A stretch of 5,121 bases of DNA, taken from NCBI GenBank assembly GCA_031272685.1, contig JAISTI010000053.1, positions 1-5,121 on the forward strand, written 5' to 3'. The notes beneath the pieces are model-generated. The model saw only the letters and a program-made list of their open reading frames with translations. It ran no database searches and was not told the origin of the DNA. Positions 1-5,121 of the stretch are shown in pieces. The first letter of the stretch is position 1. The number at the start of each line of letters is the position of its first letter. This DNA comes from Propionibacteriaceae bacterium (lineage in GTDB: Bacteria > Actinomycetota > Actinomycetes > Propionibacteriales > Propionibacteriaceae). A program made the translations under genes and the position numbers.

Positions 1-207
1 GGCAGCAAACAAGTGATCAAGACCTGGTCGCGCCGCTCGATGGTGGTGCCGGACATGATCGGCCACACCATCGCGGTGCATGACGGCCGCAAGCACGTCC
101 CGGTGTTCGTCACCGAGTCGATGATCGGCCACAAACTGGGCGAGTTCGCCCCCACCCGCACCTACCGCGGGCATGTGAAAGACGACAAGAAAGCGCGCAG
201 GCGCTAG
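1..207 (+). CDS. rpsS: 30S ribosomal protein S19, 3' part (5' end outside window)
   Basis: S19 sits in the head of the 30S subunit, forms a complex with S13 and binds 16S rRNA near the A-site finger contact. The open frame enters from base 1 and gives 68 residues ending in KKARRR and a TAG stop. The family signature is intact: TWSRRS, then [20 protein letters not shown], then [15 protein letters not shown]. Aligning TWSRRS with E. coli S19 suggests about 25 N-terminal residues lie upstream of the window. The GTG at 13 is an internal Val codon, not a start, because the reading frame and S19 similarity continue to base 1. The gene is followed after 10 nt by rplV, as in the standard S10 operon (rplB-rpsS-rplV-rpsC). 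The basic C-terminal tail is typical of the family. Confidence 0.97.
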   Translation, partial: GSKQVIKTWSRRSMVVPDMIGHTIAVHDGRKHVPVFVTESMIGHKLGEFAPTRTYRGHVKDDKKARRR

Positions 208-217
208 GAGGGATGCG

Positions 218-610
218 ATGAGCAAGGAATCACGGCCAAACCGCCGCGAGGCGCTGCTCGGCGATCGCGCCGGGGCGTACGCCATCGCGAAGCATGTGCG
301 CATGTCGCCCACCAAGGTGCGCCGCGTCATCAACGTCGTCCGCGGCCTGCCGGTGCCGGACGCGCTCGACACGTTGAAGTTCGCCCCGCAGGCGGCCAGC
401 GAGCCGGTGTACAAGGTGGTCGCCTCCGCGGTGGCCAACGCCGAGAGCACCGAGGGGTTGCGCGCCGACGAGCTTTTCATCTCGCAGGCGTTCGTAGACG
501 AGGGGATGACGCTGCGGCGCATCCGCCCGCGCGCCAAAGGCCGCGCCGACCGCATCATGAAGCGCGCCAGCCACATCACCGTAGTGCTTGAGCCGAGGAA
601 GGGAGCATAA
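218..610 (+). CDS. rplV: 50S ribosomal protein L22 with N-terminal extension
   Basis: L22 binds 23S rRNA; its globular domain lies at the outer end of the polypeptide exit tunnel and its long beta-hairpin lines the tunnel wall. The 130-residue product has the family core from about residue 23 ([15 protein letters not shown]), the [13 protein letters not shown] segment at 55-67, ANAE at 73-76, and the hairpin and signature region [22 protein letters not shown] at 92-113, followed by SHITVV. About 19 residues precede the core compared with E. coli L22 (110 residues); they are basic and polar with no membrane segment. The start is supported by an AGGAGGG ribosome binding site at 206-212, five bases before ATG, overlapping the rpsS stop. 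The stop TAA directly abuts the rpsC ATG. A shorter product starting at Met29 would cut into the core, so the long form is preferred. Confidence 0.96.
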   Translation: MSKESRPNRREALLGDRAGAYAIAKHVRMSPTKVRRVINVVRGLPVPDALDTLKFAPQAASEPVYKVVASAVANAESTEGLRADELFISQAFVDEGMTLRRIRPRAKGRADRIMKRASHITVVLEPRKGA

Positions 611-1414
611 ATGGGGCAGAAAGTTAATCCCAACGGTTTCCGCCTGGGCATCACCACCGACCCCAAGACCCGCTGGTTCGCCGACAAGGAATATGCCGCG
701 CTGGTTGACGAAGACGTGAAGATCCGCCGCTTCCTGAACAAGAGCTTGGAGCGGGCCGGCATCTCCTCCATCGAGATCGAGCGCCGCGGCGAGCGTGTCT
801 CCATCTTCCTGCACGCCGCCCGGCCGGGCATCGTCATCGGCCGCAACGGCGCCGAGGCGGAGCGGGTGCGCGCCGATTTGGAGAAGCTCACCGGCAAGCA
901 GGTGCAGCTCAACATCCTGGAAGTCAAGAATCCCGAAACCGACGCGCAGTTGGTCGCGCAGGGCATCGCCGAGCAGCTCGGCGCCCGCGTGGCCTTCCGC
1001 CGGGCGATGCGCAAGGCGCAGCAGTCCGCGATGCGCGGCGGCGCGCTCGGCATCCGGATTCAGTGCTCCGGCCGCCTCGGCGGCGCCGAGATGAGCCGCT
1101 CCGAGTTCTACCGCGAGGGGCGGGTGCCGCTGCACACCCTGCGGGCGGACATCGACTACGGCTTCTACGAGGCCCGCACCACCTTCGGCCGCATCGGCGT
1201 GAAGGTCTGGATTAACCTCGGCGACGTTTCCGGCAACCGCCAGGAGCGCATCGCCCAGAAAGCCGCCCGGCAGGCCGCCGGCGGCCGTACCCGCCCGGCG
1301 CGCGGACCGCGCCGTGAGGGCGGGGCCCCCCGCGGTGAAGGACGCGGCGGCCGCCGTCGCGCCGAAGCCGCCCCCGAGGGTGCCGCCCCGAGCACAGAGG
1401 AGGCAGGTGCCTGA
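611..1414 (+). CDS. rpsC: 30S ribosomal protein S3 with Arg/Gly/Ala-rich C-terminal tail
   Basis: S3 is a 30S head protein at the mRNA entry tunnel, contributing to mRNA grip and helicase activity together with S4 and S5. The 267-residue product starts with the classic [13 protein letters not shown]. It has a type II KH domain with the GXXG loop GRNG at residues 77-80, then [15 protein letters not shown] and the C-terminal domain signature running from [23 protein letters not shown] through [18 protein letters not shown], ending near residue 208. Residues 209-267 are a low-complexity tail rich in Arg, Gly, Ala, Pro and Glu, of the kind seen in actinobacterial S3 and longer than E. coli S3 (233 residues). 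An AAGGGAG site at 599-605 lies five bases before ATG, inside the end of rplV. The TGA stop overlaps the rplP start by one base. Confidence 0.97.
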   Translation: MGQKVNPNGFRLGITTDPKTRWFADKEYAALVDEDVKIRRFLNKSLERAGISSIEIERRGERVSIFLHAARPGIVIGRNGAEAERVRADLEKLTGKQVQLNILEVKNPETDAQLVAQGIAEQLGARVAFRRAMRKAQQSAMRGGALGIRIQCSGRLGGAEMSRSEFYREGRVPLHTLRADIDYGFYEARTTFGRIGVKVWINLGDVSGNRQERIAQKAARQAAGGRTRPARGPRREGGAPRGEGRGGRRRAEAAPEGAAPSTEEAGA

Positions 1415-1833
1415 TGCTTATCCCACGTAGGCTCAAACACCGTAAGCAACACCACCCCAAGCGCAGTGGTGTGGCCAAAGGCGGCACGAAGCTCGCCTTC
1501 GGCGATTACGGCATCCAGGCGCTGGAGCCCTCCTATCTGACGAACCGCCAGATTGAGAGCGCCCGTATCGCCATGACCCGCCACATCAAGCGCGGCGGCA
1601 AGGTCTGGATCAACGTGTACCCAGACCGCCCGCTGACCAAAAAACCCGCCGAAACCCGCATGGGTTCGGGCAAGGGCTCTCCGGAATGGTGGATAGCCAA
1701 CGTCAAGCCCGGCCGGGTGCTCTTCGAGCTGTCCGGCGTGACGGAAGAGGTCGCCCGCGAGGCGATGCGGCTGGCCATCCACAAGCTGCCAATGAAGGCG
1801 CGTTTCATCAAGCGTGAGGTCGGTGATATCTGA
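1414..1833 (+). CDS. rplP: 50S ribosomal protein L16
   Basis: L16 is a late-assembling 50S protein next to the A-site tRNA elbow and helix 38/89 region of 23S rRNA, needed for peptidyl-transferase centre maturation. The 139-residue product has the usual length and sequence: MLIPRR at the N-terminus, HRKQHHPKR at 9-17, [11 protein letters not shown] at 29-39, [15 protein letters not shown] at 43-57, GGKVWI, and the signature [19 protein letters not shown] at 70-88. R82 occupies the position of the E. coli L16 arginine that is hydroxylated by YcfD; whether it is modified here cannot be told from sequence. The wording HHPKR with [12 protein letters not shown] is typical of Actinobacteria. The start overlaps the rpsC stop as TGATG. 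An AGAGGAGG ribosome binding site lies at 1396-1403, about ten bases upstream, inside the S3 tail. Confidence 0.98.
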   Translation: MLIPRRLKHRKQHHPKRSGVAKGGTKLAFGDYGIQALEPSYLTNRQIESARIAMTRHIKRGGKVWINVYPDRPLTKKPAETRMGSGKGSPEWWIANVKPGRVLFELSGVTEEVAREAMRLAIHKLPMKARFIKREVGDI

Positions 1834-2060
1834 TGGCAAAGCTATCCGCAGCGCAACTGCGCGGCATGAGCCGCGACGAGTTGAACGCGAAAGTCGTAGA
1901 GCTGAAGGACGAGCTGTTCGGGCTGCGCTTCGCCGCCGCCACCGGCCAGCTCGAATCCCACGGCCGCCTGCGCGAAGCCCGCAAGGACATCGCCCGCATC
2001 TACACCGTGATCCAGGAGCGAAACCTGGGCATTATCCCCGATCCTGACGAGGTGAACTGA
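1833..2060 (+). CDS. rpmC: 50S ribosomal protein L29
   Basis: L29 is a small, mostly helical protein beside the tunnel exit of the 50S subunit, contacting L23 and contributing to the docking site for trigger factor and SRP. The 75-residue product has the two-helix family pattern: [25 protein letters not shown] at 9-33, the turn AAATGQLE at 34-41, then the second helix [21 protein letters not shown] at 43-63. A short acidic tail (IIPDPDEVN) makes it slightly longer than E. coli L29 (63 residues). The start is chosen because it opens the helix-1 region with [10 protein letters not shown] and overlaps the rplP stop as TGATG. A GTGAGGT motif at 1814-1820 is the likely ribosome binding site, but the spacing is long (about 12 bases), so initiation probably relies on coupling to rplP translation. 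Confidence 0.95.
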   Translation: MAKLSAAQLRGMSRDELNAKVVELKDELFGLRFAAATGQLESHGRLREARKDIARIYTVIQERNLGIIPDPDEVN

Positions 2061-2338
2061 TGACTGAGACCGCAACCGAGAAGATTGCCCGCGGCGCCCG
2101 GCGCGTGCGCGAGGGGATCGTGATCTCGGACAAGATGGACAAGACGATCACCGTCGAGATCGAGATGCGCGCGAAGCACCCGCTCTACGGCAAGATCATC
2201 ACCAAGTCCCGCAAGCTGAAGGCCCACGACGAGCAGAACACGGCCGGCGTGGGCGACCGCGTGCGCGTGATGGAGACCCGCCCGACGTCCGCCACCAAGC
2301 GCTGGCGGCTCGTCGAGGTCATCGAGAAGGCCAAGTGA
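2060..2338 (+). CDS. rpsQ: 30S ribosomal protein S17
   Basis: S17 is a primary 16S rRNA-binding protein of the 30S body with an OB-fold. The 92-residue product has [19 protein letters not shown] at 17-35, [20 protein letters not shown] at 39-58, and the signature [18 protein letters not shown] at 65-82, ending in VIEKAK. About nine residues precede the aligned start of the E. coli core (GRVVSDKM), giving a short N-terminal extension ([15 protein letters not shown]), common in actinobacterial S17. A GAGGTGA ribosome binding site at 2049-2055 lies four bases before the ATG, and the ATG overlaps the rpmC stop as TGATG. It is the last gene of the S10-type block; rplN of the spc-type block follows after only 7 nt, so the two blocks are probably read as one transcript here. 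Confidence 0.97.
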   Translation: MTETATEKIARGARRVREGIVISDKMDKTITVEIEMRAKHPLYGKIITKSRKLKAHDEQNTAGVGDRVRVMETRPTSATKRWRLVEVIEKAK

Positions 2339-2345
2339 GGTAGCG

Positions 2346-2714
2346 ATGATCCAGCAAGAAACCCGGCTCAAGGTGGCCGACAACACCGGCGCCAAGGAGC
2401 TGCTGTGCATCCGGGTGCTCGGTGGTTCCAAGCGCCGCTATGCCGGCCTGGGCGACCTGATTGTCGCCACCGTGAAAGACGCCATCCCCGGCGGCAATGT
2501 GAAGAAGGGCGAAGTGGTGCGGGCGGTCGTCGTCCGCACGGTCAAGCCCACCCGCCGCGCCGATGGCTCGTATATCAAGTTCGACGAGAACGCCGCTGTC
2601 ATCCTCAAGCCCGATGGCGACCCGCGCGGCACCCGCATCTTCGGCCCGGTGGGCCGCGAGCTGCGTGAGAAGCGCTATATGCGGATCATCTCGCTGGCAC
2701 CGGAGGTGTTGTAA
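2346..2714 (+). CDS. rplN: 50S ribosomal protein L14
   Basis: L14 lies at the subunit interface of the 50S, contacts L19 and forms bridges to 16S rRNA helix 14; it is also the docking site of the silencing factor RsfS. The 122-residue product has exactly the usual family length. It begins [20 protein letters not shown], contains [16 protein letters not shown] at 22-37, the signature region [20 protein letters not shown] at 39-58, FDENAAVIL, and [14 protein letters not shown] before the C-terminal [15 protein letters not shown] site at 2337-2341 overlaps the rpsQ stop and sits four bases before ATG. In E. coli the spc promoter lies before this gene; here the 7-nt gap leaves no room for an intergenic promoter, though one inside rpsQ cannot be excluded by eye. 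Confidence 0.98.
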   Translation: MIQQETRLKVADNTGAKELLCIRVLGGSKRRYAGLGDLIVATVKDAIPGGNVKKGEVVRAVVVRTVKPTRRADGSYIKFDENAAVILKPDGDPRGTRIFGPVGRELREKRYMRIISLAPEVL

Positions 2715-3080
2715 ATGCATGTGAAGAAAGGTGACCAAGTGCTGGTCATCGCCGGCAAGGACAAAGGCCGCAAGGGCGAGGTGCTCGCGGTCGACATCGA
2801 GCGCGGCCGCGTGGTCGTGTCCGGCGTCAACGTGGTGAAGAAGCACCGCCGTGAACAGCCCAACACCCAGACCCGCCAGAACACCCCCGGCGGCATCATC
2901 ACCACCGAGGCCCCCATCGACGCCTCCAACGTGCAACTGCTGGTGAAGGTCGGCGGCAAGGAAGTGCCTACCAGGGTCGGCTTCAAGCGCGTCGAGGTCG
3001 CCAAGCGCCGCCCCGACGGCTCCGAGTACACCGGCTACCGCTCGGTGCGCATCGCCCGCAAGACCGGGAAGGAGATCTGA
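2715..3080 (+). CDS. rplX: 50S ribosomal protein L24
   Basis: L24 is an assembly-initiator protein that binds the 5' end region of 23S rRNA and ends up near the tunnel exit. The 121-residue product carries an N-terminal KOW motif ([20 protein letters not shown], residues 4-23), then [12 protein letters not shown] at 33-44 and [17 protein letters not shown] at 59-75. The linker between KKH and PGG is a few residues longer than in E. coli L24 and polar (Gln, Asn, Thr rich). The C-terminal part contains RVGFKRVE and ends with [13 protein letters not shown], making the protein about 17 residues longer than the 104-residue E. coli form. A GGAGGTG site at 2702-2708 lies six bases before ATG. The rplN stop TAA directly abuts the ATG, and the rplX stop overlaps rplE as TGATG. 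Confidence 0.97.
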   Translation: MHVKKGDQVLVIAGKDKGRKGEVLAVDIERGRVVVSGVNVVKKHRREQPNTQTRQNTPGGIITTEAPIDASNVQLLVKVGGKEVPTRVGFKRVEVAKRRPDGSEYTGYRSVRIARKTGKEI

Positions 3081-3751
3081 TGGCCAAGAAAGAAGCCAAG
3101 ACCGAAGCCGAAGCGGCCCCCCAGGCCGCCGAGGAGAAGGTGCCGCCGCGCCTCAAAGAGCGCTACCGCTCCGAGATCGCCCCGGCGCTGAAAGAGGAGT
3201 TCGGCTACGAAAACGTGATGCAGATTCCGTCGCTGACGAAGATCGTGGTGAACATGGGCGTCGGCGAGGCGGCCCGCGACGCCAAGGTGATCGACCACGC
3301 GATCGCCGACCTGACCCTCATCACCGGGCAGAAGCCGGTCATCACCAAAGCCCGCAAGTCCATCGCCCAGTTCAAGCTGCGCGAAGGCATGCCGATCGGC
3401 TGCCACGTCACGCTGCGCGGCGACCGCATGTGGGAGTTCGCCGACCGGCTGCTCACCCTCGCCCTGCCGCGCATCCGCGACTTCCGCGGCCTGTCGGCCC
3501 GCCAGTTCGACGGCCTGGGCAACTACACCTTCGGCCTGACCGAGCAGGTGATGTTCCACGAGATCGACCAAGACAAGATCGACAAGCTGCGCGGCATGGA
3601 CATCACCTTCGTGACCACCGCCAAGACCGACGACGAGGGCCGGGCGCTGTTGACGCGCCTCGGATTCCCGTTCAAGGCCCCCGAGAATGACATCCCCGAC
3701 GAGAAGAAGCTGCGCCGCCGCCCGGCGTTCACCGGCAAGAAGAGGAAGTGA
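3080..3751 (+). CDS. rplE: 50S ribosomal protein L5 with N- and C-terminal extensions
   Basis: L5 binds 5S rRNA as part of the central protuberance, with L18 and L25-type partners, and contacts S13 and P-site tRNA. The core is clear: [11 protein letters not shown] from residue 23, [17 protein letters not shown] at 48-64, [62 protein letters not shown] and the closing [13 protein letters not shown] ending at 199. At 223 residues it is well above the 179 of E. coli L5. About 21 Lys/Glu/Ala-rich residues precede the core and 24 residues (199-223) follow the normal end, finishing with a basic [12 protein letters not shown]. The start has an AAGGAG site at 3069-3074, five bases before ATG, and overlaps the rplX stop as TGATG. 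The stop is 1 nt before rpsN. In E. coli this gene's start is the S8 repression site; no obvious equivalent is seen here. Confidence 0.97.
   Translation: MAKKEAKTEAEAAPQAAEEKVPPRLKERYRSEIAPALKEEFGYENVMQIPSLTKIVVNMGVGEAARDAKVIDHAIADLTLITGQKPVITKARKSIAQFKLREGMPIGCHVTLRGDRMWEFADRLLTLALPRIRDFRGLSARQFDGLGNYTFGLTEQVMFHEIDQDKIDKLRGMDITFVTTAKTDDEGRALLTRLGFPFKAPENDIPDEKKLRRRPAFTGKKRK
3741..3748 (+). promoter_or_regulatory. Ribosome binding site deciding the rpsN start
   Basis: An AGAGGAAG purine run lies four bases before the ATG at 3753, inside the last codons of rplE. It supports this ATG, and not the in-frame ATG at 3687 buried in rplE, as the rpsN start; the ATG at 3753 also opens the canonical S14 sequence MAKTALK. 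Confidence 0.75.
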
Positions 3752-3752
3752 C

Positions 3753-3938
3753 ATGGCAAAGACCGCCCTCAAAGTGAAGCAGTCCCGCAAGCCCAAGTTC
3801 CAGGTGCGGGCCTACACCCGTTGCAACCGGTGTGGGCGCCCGAAGTCCGTGTACCGCGCCTTCGGCCTGTGCCGCATCTGCCTGCGCGAGCTGGCCCACC
3901 GCGGCGAGCTTCCCGGCGTCACGAAGTCCTCCTGGTAG
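3753..3938 (+). CDS. rpsN: 30S ribosomal protein S14, short zinc-binding type (S14Z)
   Basis: S14 is a 30S head protein that contacts S3 and S10 and is required for late head assembly. The 61-residue product [10 protein letters not shown]...GVTKSSW is the short, zinc-ribbon form of the family: two Cys pairs, C24/C27 (CNRC) and C40/C43 (CRIC), should coordinate one zinc ion. The C-terminal signature with [21 protein letters not shown] is intact. The start at 3753 is chosen over the in-frame ATG at 3687, which would add 22 residues encoded by rplE sequence in another frame. The gene follows rplE by a single base, the usual position for the housekeeping copy in Gram-positive spc operons. Many actinobacteria hold a second, zinc-independent S14 elsewhere under Zur control; that cannot be seen here. 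Confidence 0.98.
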   Translation: MAKTALKVKQSRKPKFQVRAYTRCNRCGRPKSVYRAFGLCRICLRELAHRGELPGVTKSSW

Positions 3939-3946
3939 AAACTACG

Positions 3947-3974
3947 CGCCGCAGGTCCGATGGAAACCGCGGCG
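3947..3974 (+). promoter_or_regulatory. Bulged hairpin in the rpsN-rpsH gap, possible leader structure of rpsH
   Basis: The 52-nt rpsN-rpsH gap (3939-3990) is the only sizeable non-coding stretch. Within it, CGCCGC at 3947-3952 pairs perfectly with GCGGCG at 3969-3974, and GGT at 3954-3956 pairs with ACC at 3966-3968, leaving a single bulged A at 3953 and a 9-base loop (3957-3965). The GC-rich nine-pair stem ends 16 bases before the rpsH ATG and is followed by a purine-rich GGGAAAGAAGAAG that includes the weak ribosome binding site. No T-run follows, so it is not a standard intrinsic terminator. A role in rpsH initiation, in RNA processing, or in binding of S8 is possible but is inference; in a GC-rich genome such stems also arise by chance. 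Confidence 0.4.
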
Positions 3975-3990
3975 GGAAAGAAGAAGCGTC

Positions 3991-4398
3991 ATGACAATGA
4001 CCGACCCGATAGCAGACATGCTGACCCGTCTGCGCAACGCCAACCAGGCGTACCACGATTCCACCACGATGCCGCACTCGAAAATCAAGGCCGGCATCGC
4101 GGAAATCCTCAAGGCACAAGGCTATATCTCTGATTTCGCCGTGCTGGAGCCGGCTGAGGGCCAGGTGGGCAAGCAGCTCAAGGTCACGCTGAAATACGGC
4201 GCCGACCGCGAGCGCTCGCTGGCTGGGCTGCGCCGCATCTCCAAGCCGGGCCTGCGTGTCTACGCCAAGTCCACCGCCTTGCCGAAGGTGCTCGGCGGCC
4301 TCGGGATCGCGATCATTTCCACATCCCAGGGCCTGCTCACCGACAAGGAGGCCAATGCCCGGAAGGTCGGCGGGGAAGTCCTCGCCTACGTGTGGTGA
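3991..4398 (+). CDS. rpsH: 30S ribosomal protein S8
   Basis: S8 is a primary 16S rRNA-binding protein of the central domain (helices 20-22) and, in E. coli, the translational repressor of the spc operon. The 135-residue product starts [23 protein letters not shown], the wording found in many actinobacterial S8 proteins, continues with [14 protein letters not shown], and closes with [25 protein letters not shown] and the rRNA-binding signature [12 protein letters not shown] at 110-121, then GGEVLAYVW. The ATG at 3991 is chosen by homology; Met3 at 3997 is a possible alternative giving MTDPIAD, the form used in many other phyla. The ribosome binding site is weak (AAGAAG at 3981-3986) compared with neighbouring genes. 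The in-frame open region upstream is unrelated shadow sequence inside rpsN. The gene is separated from rpsN by 52 nt and from rplF by 12 nt. Confidence 0.97.
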   Translation: MTMTDPIADMLTRLRNANQAYHDSTTMPHSKIKAGIAEILKAQGYISDFAVLEPAEGQVGKQLKVTLKYGADRERSLAGLRRISKPGLRVYAKSTALPKVLGGLGIAIISTSQGLLTDKEANARKVGGEVLAYVW

Positions 4399-4405
4399 GG
4401 GAGGT
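4399..4405 (+). promoter_or_regulatory. Strong ribosome binding site of rplF
   Basis: GGGAGGT lies five bases before the rplF ATG at 4411, starting immediately after the rpsH stop. Unlike many other genes in the window, rplF has a strong, well-spaced site in a true gap, so it can probably initiate independently of rpsH translation. Confidence 0.75.
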
Positions 4406-4410
4406 TTGAG

Positions 4411-4953
4411 ATGTCACGAATCGGAAGATTGCCAATAACCATCCCCGGCGGGGTAAAGGTCGATATCGACGGCCAGCAGGTGTCGGTGAAAGGCCCCAAG
4501 GGCGAGTTGAGCCACACCGTCGTCGAGCCGATCAAGGTCGGGCTGAACGACGAAGGGCAAATCGCCGTCACCCGCCCCGACGACGAGGCGCTGAACCGCT
4601 CGCTGCATGGCCTGACCCGCACCCTGATCAACAACATGGTCATCGGGGTGACGGATGGGTATTCCAAGAAGCTGGAGCTGATCGGCGTCGGCTACCGCGT
4701 GAAGCTGAACAGCCCCAAGCAGCTCGAATTCGCGCTGGGCTTCTCGCACCCGGTGGTCGTAGACGCCCCCGAGGGCATCACCTTCGACGCCGAGACCCAA
4801 ACCCGTTTCGTGGTCGCCGGCATCGACAAGCAGCTCGTCGGAGAGGTGGCGGCGAATATCCGCAAGATCCGCCCGCCGGAGCCCTACAAGGGCAAGGGCG
4901 TGCGCTATATCGGCGAGCATGTGCGCCGCAAGGCTGGAAAGGCTGGTAAGTGA
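4411..4953 (+). CDS. rplF: 50S ribosomal protein L6
   Basis: L6 lies at the base of the L7/L12 stalk near the sarcin-ricin loop and helps late 50S assembly and factor binding. The 180-residue product has the usual length and two-repeat architecture: [19 protein letters not shown] and [12 protein letters not shown] in the N-terminal repeat, [22 protein letters not shown] in the middle, [10 protein letters not shown] opening the second repeat, and the C-terminal signature [25 protein letters not shown] with PEPYKGKG at 156-163. The terminal RRKAGKAGK is common in actinobacterial L6. The start is fixed by homology and by the strong site at 4399-4405. The TGA stop overlaps the rplR ATG (TGATG), so L18 translation is probably coupled to L6. 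Confidence 0.98.
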   Translation: MSRIGRLPITIPGGVKVDIDGQQVSVKGPKGELSHTVVEPIKVGLNDEGQIAVTRPDDEALNRSLHGLTRTLINNMVIGVTDGYSKKLELIGVGYRVKLNSPKQLEFALGFSHPVVVDAPEGITFDAETQTRFVVAGIDKQLVGEVAANIRKIRPPEPYKGKGVRYIGEHVRRKAGKAGK

Positions 4954-5121
4954 TGGCCATCGCACTCAAGACCCCGAAGAAGCTGGCAGACCGGCAGAGC
5001 GCCAAAGTGCGCCGCCAGTCGCGCGCCCGCAAGAAGATCTCCGGCACCGCCGAGCGCCCGCGCCTGGTCGTCACCCGCTCCTCGCGGCACATCGTCGCCC
5101 AGGTGATCGACGACACCAAAG
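4953..5121 (+). CDS. rplR: 50S ribosomal protein L18, 5' part (3' end outside window)
   Basis: L18 binds 5S rRNA and, with L5, places it in the central protuberance. The 56 codons visible begin [15 protein letters not shown], followed by a very basic stretch ([14 protein letters not shown], 18-31) and the family signature [24 protein letters not shown] at 31-54. The frame stays open to the window edge, so the remaining roughly half of the protein lies downstream; nothing suggests a broken gene. The ATG overlaps the rplF stop as TGATG. A weak GGAAAGG at 4936-4942 is the best ribosome binding candidate, about ten bases upstream, so coupling to rplF is likely. The next gene in the standard order would be rpsE, outside the window. 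Confidence 0.95.
   Translation, partial: MAIALKTPKKLADRQSAKVRRQSRARKKISGTAERPRLVVTRSSRHIVAQVIDDTK

Noticed and set aside
230..1135. 301-codon open frame on the - strand opposite rplV and rpsC
   Set aside because: It is antisense to two certain ribosomal genes, and its Ala/Gly/Leu/His/Asp-rich translation is the usual shadow of GC-rich codons; it shows no family motif.
2336..2346. spc-type promoter between rpsQ and rplN
   Set aside because: The 7-nt gap cannot hold a promoter, and no convincing -35/-10 pair stood out in the end of rpsQ by eye.
3687..3752. Upstream in-frame ATG extending rpsN by 22 residues
   Set aside because: The extra residues are encoded by out-of-frame rplE sequence, are not S14-like, and the ATG at 3753 has a good ribosome binding site and the canonical MAKTALK start.
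3035..3796. 253-codon open frame on the - strand opposite rplE
   Set aside because: It is a shadow of the high third-position GC in rplE, with a repetitive low-complexity translation and no recognisable domain.
3832..3990. In-frame N-terminal extension of rpsH into rpsN
   Set aside because: The added residues are out-of-frame rpsN and spacer sequence; S8 family alignment fixes the start at [10 protein letters not shown] at 3991.
3947..3990. Intrinsic terminator between rpsN and rpsH
   Set aside because: The hairpin is followed by purines, not a T-run, and the operon continues with rpsH on the same strand.
3960..3992. Possible upstream ATG (3960) in the rpsN-rpsH gap
   Set aside because: It is out of frame with rpsH, lies in the hairpin loop, has no good ribosome binding site, and opens a frame that runs into rpsH without any recognisable protein.
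1..5121. Mobile element, CRISPR array, tRNA/rRNA or a novel system inserted in the block
   Set aside because: Coding sequence of known ribosomal proteins covers nearly the whole window, gene order is standard, and no repeats, inserted genes or cloverleaf-like sequence were seen.

Overview
The window is an uninterrupted stretch of the conserved ribosomal-protein super-operon (S10-spc region) of a high-GC bacterium. All thirteen genes lie on the + strand in the order rpsS (3' part), rplV, rpsC, rplP, rpmC, rpsQ, rplN, rplX, rplE, rpsN, rpsH, rplF, rplR (5' part). The strong preference for G or C at third codon positions, the actinobacterial wording of S3, L16, S8 and L14 (for example HHPKR and [12 protein letters not shown] in L16), and a short four-cysteine S14 point to Actinomycetota. 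Terminal extensions on L22, L5 and S3 do not match the familiar Streptomyces, Mycobacterium or Bifidobacterium proteins as I recall them. A less-sampled or deep-branching actinobacterial class is therefore possible, but this is inference from memory.

Layout. Bases 1-2338 hold the end of the S10 part (S19, L22, S3, L16, L29, S17). Bases 2346-5121 hold the spc part (L14, L24, L5, S14, S8, L6, L18). No promoter-sized gap or terminator separates the two parts: rpsQ and rplN are 7 nt apart. Five junctions are TGATG overlaps (rpsC/rplP, rplP/rpmC, rpmC/rpsQ, rplX/rplE, rplF/rplR). Two are TAAATG abutments (rplV/rpsC, rplN/rplX), and rplE/rpsN are 1 nt apart. The only gap above 12 nt is the 52 nt between rpsN and rpsH, which contains a bulged hairpin. 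This arrangement suggests one transcript with translational coupling throughout.

The products are structural parts of the two ribosomal subunits. S19, S3, S17, S14 and S8 belong to the 30S; L22, L16, L29, L14, L24, L5, L6 and L18 belong to the 50S. Co-expression matches their need for equal stoichiometry.

I found no mobile element, CRISPR array, RNA gene or previously undescribed system. The points worth a second look are modest: unusual tails on L5, S3 and L22, and the hairpin before rpsH, the gene whose E. coli product is the spc-operon repressor.
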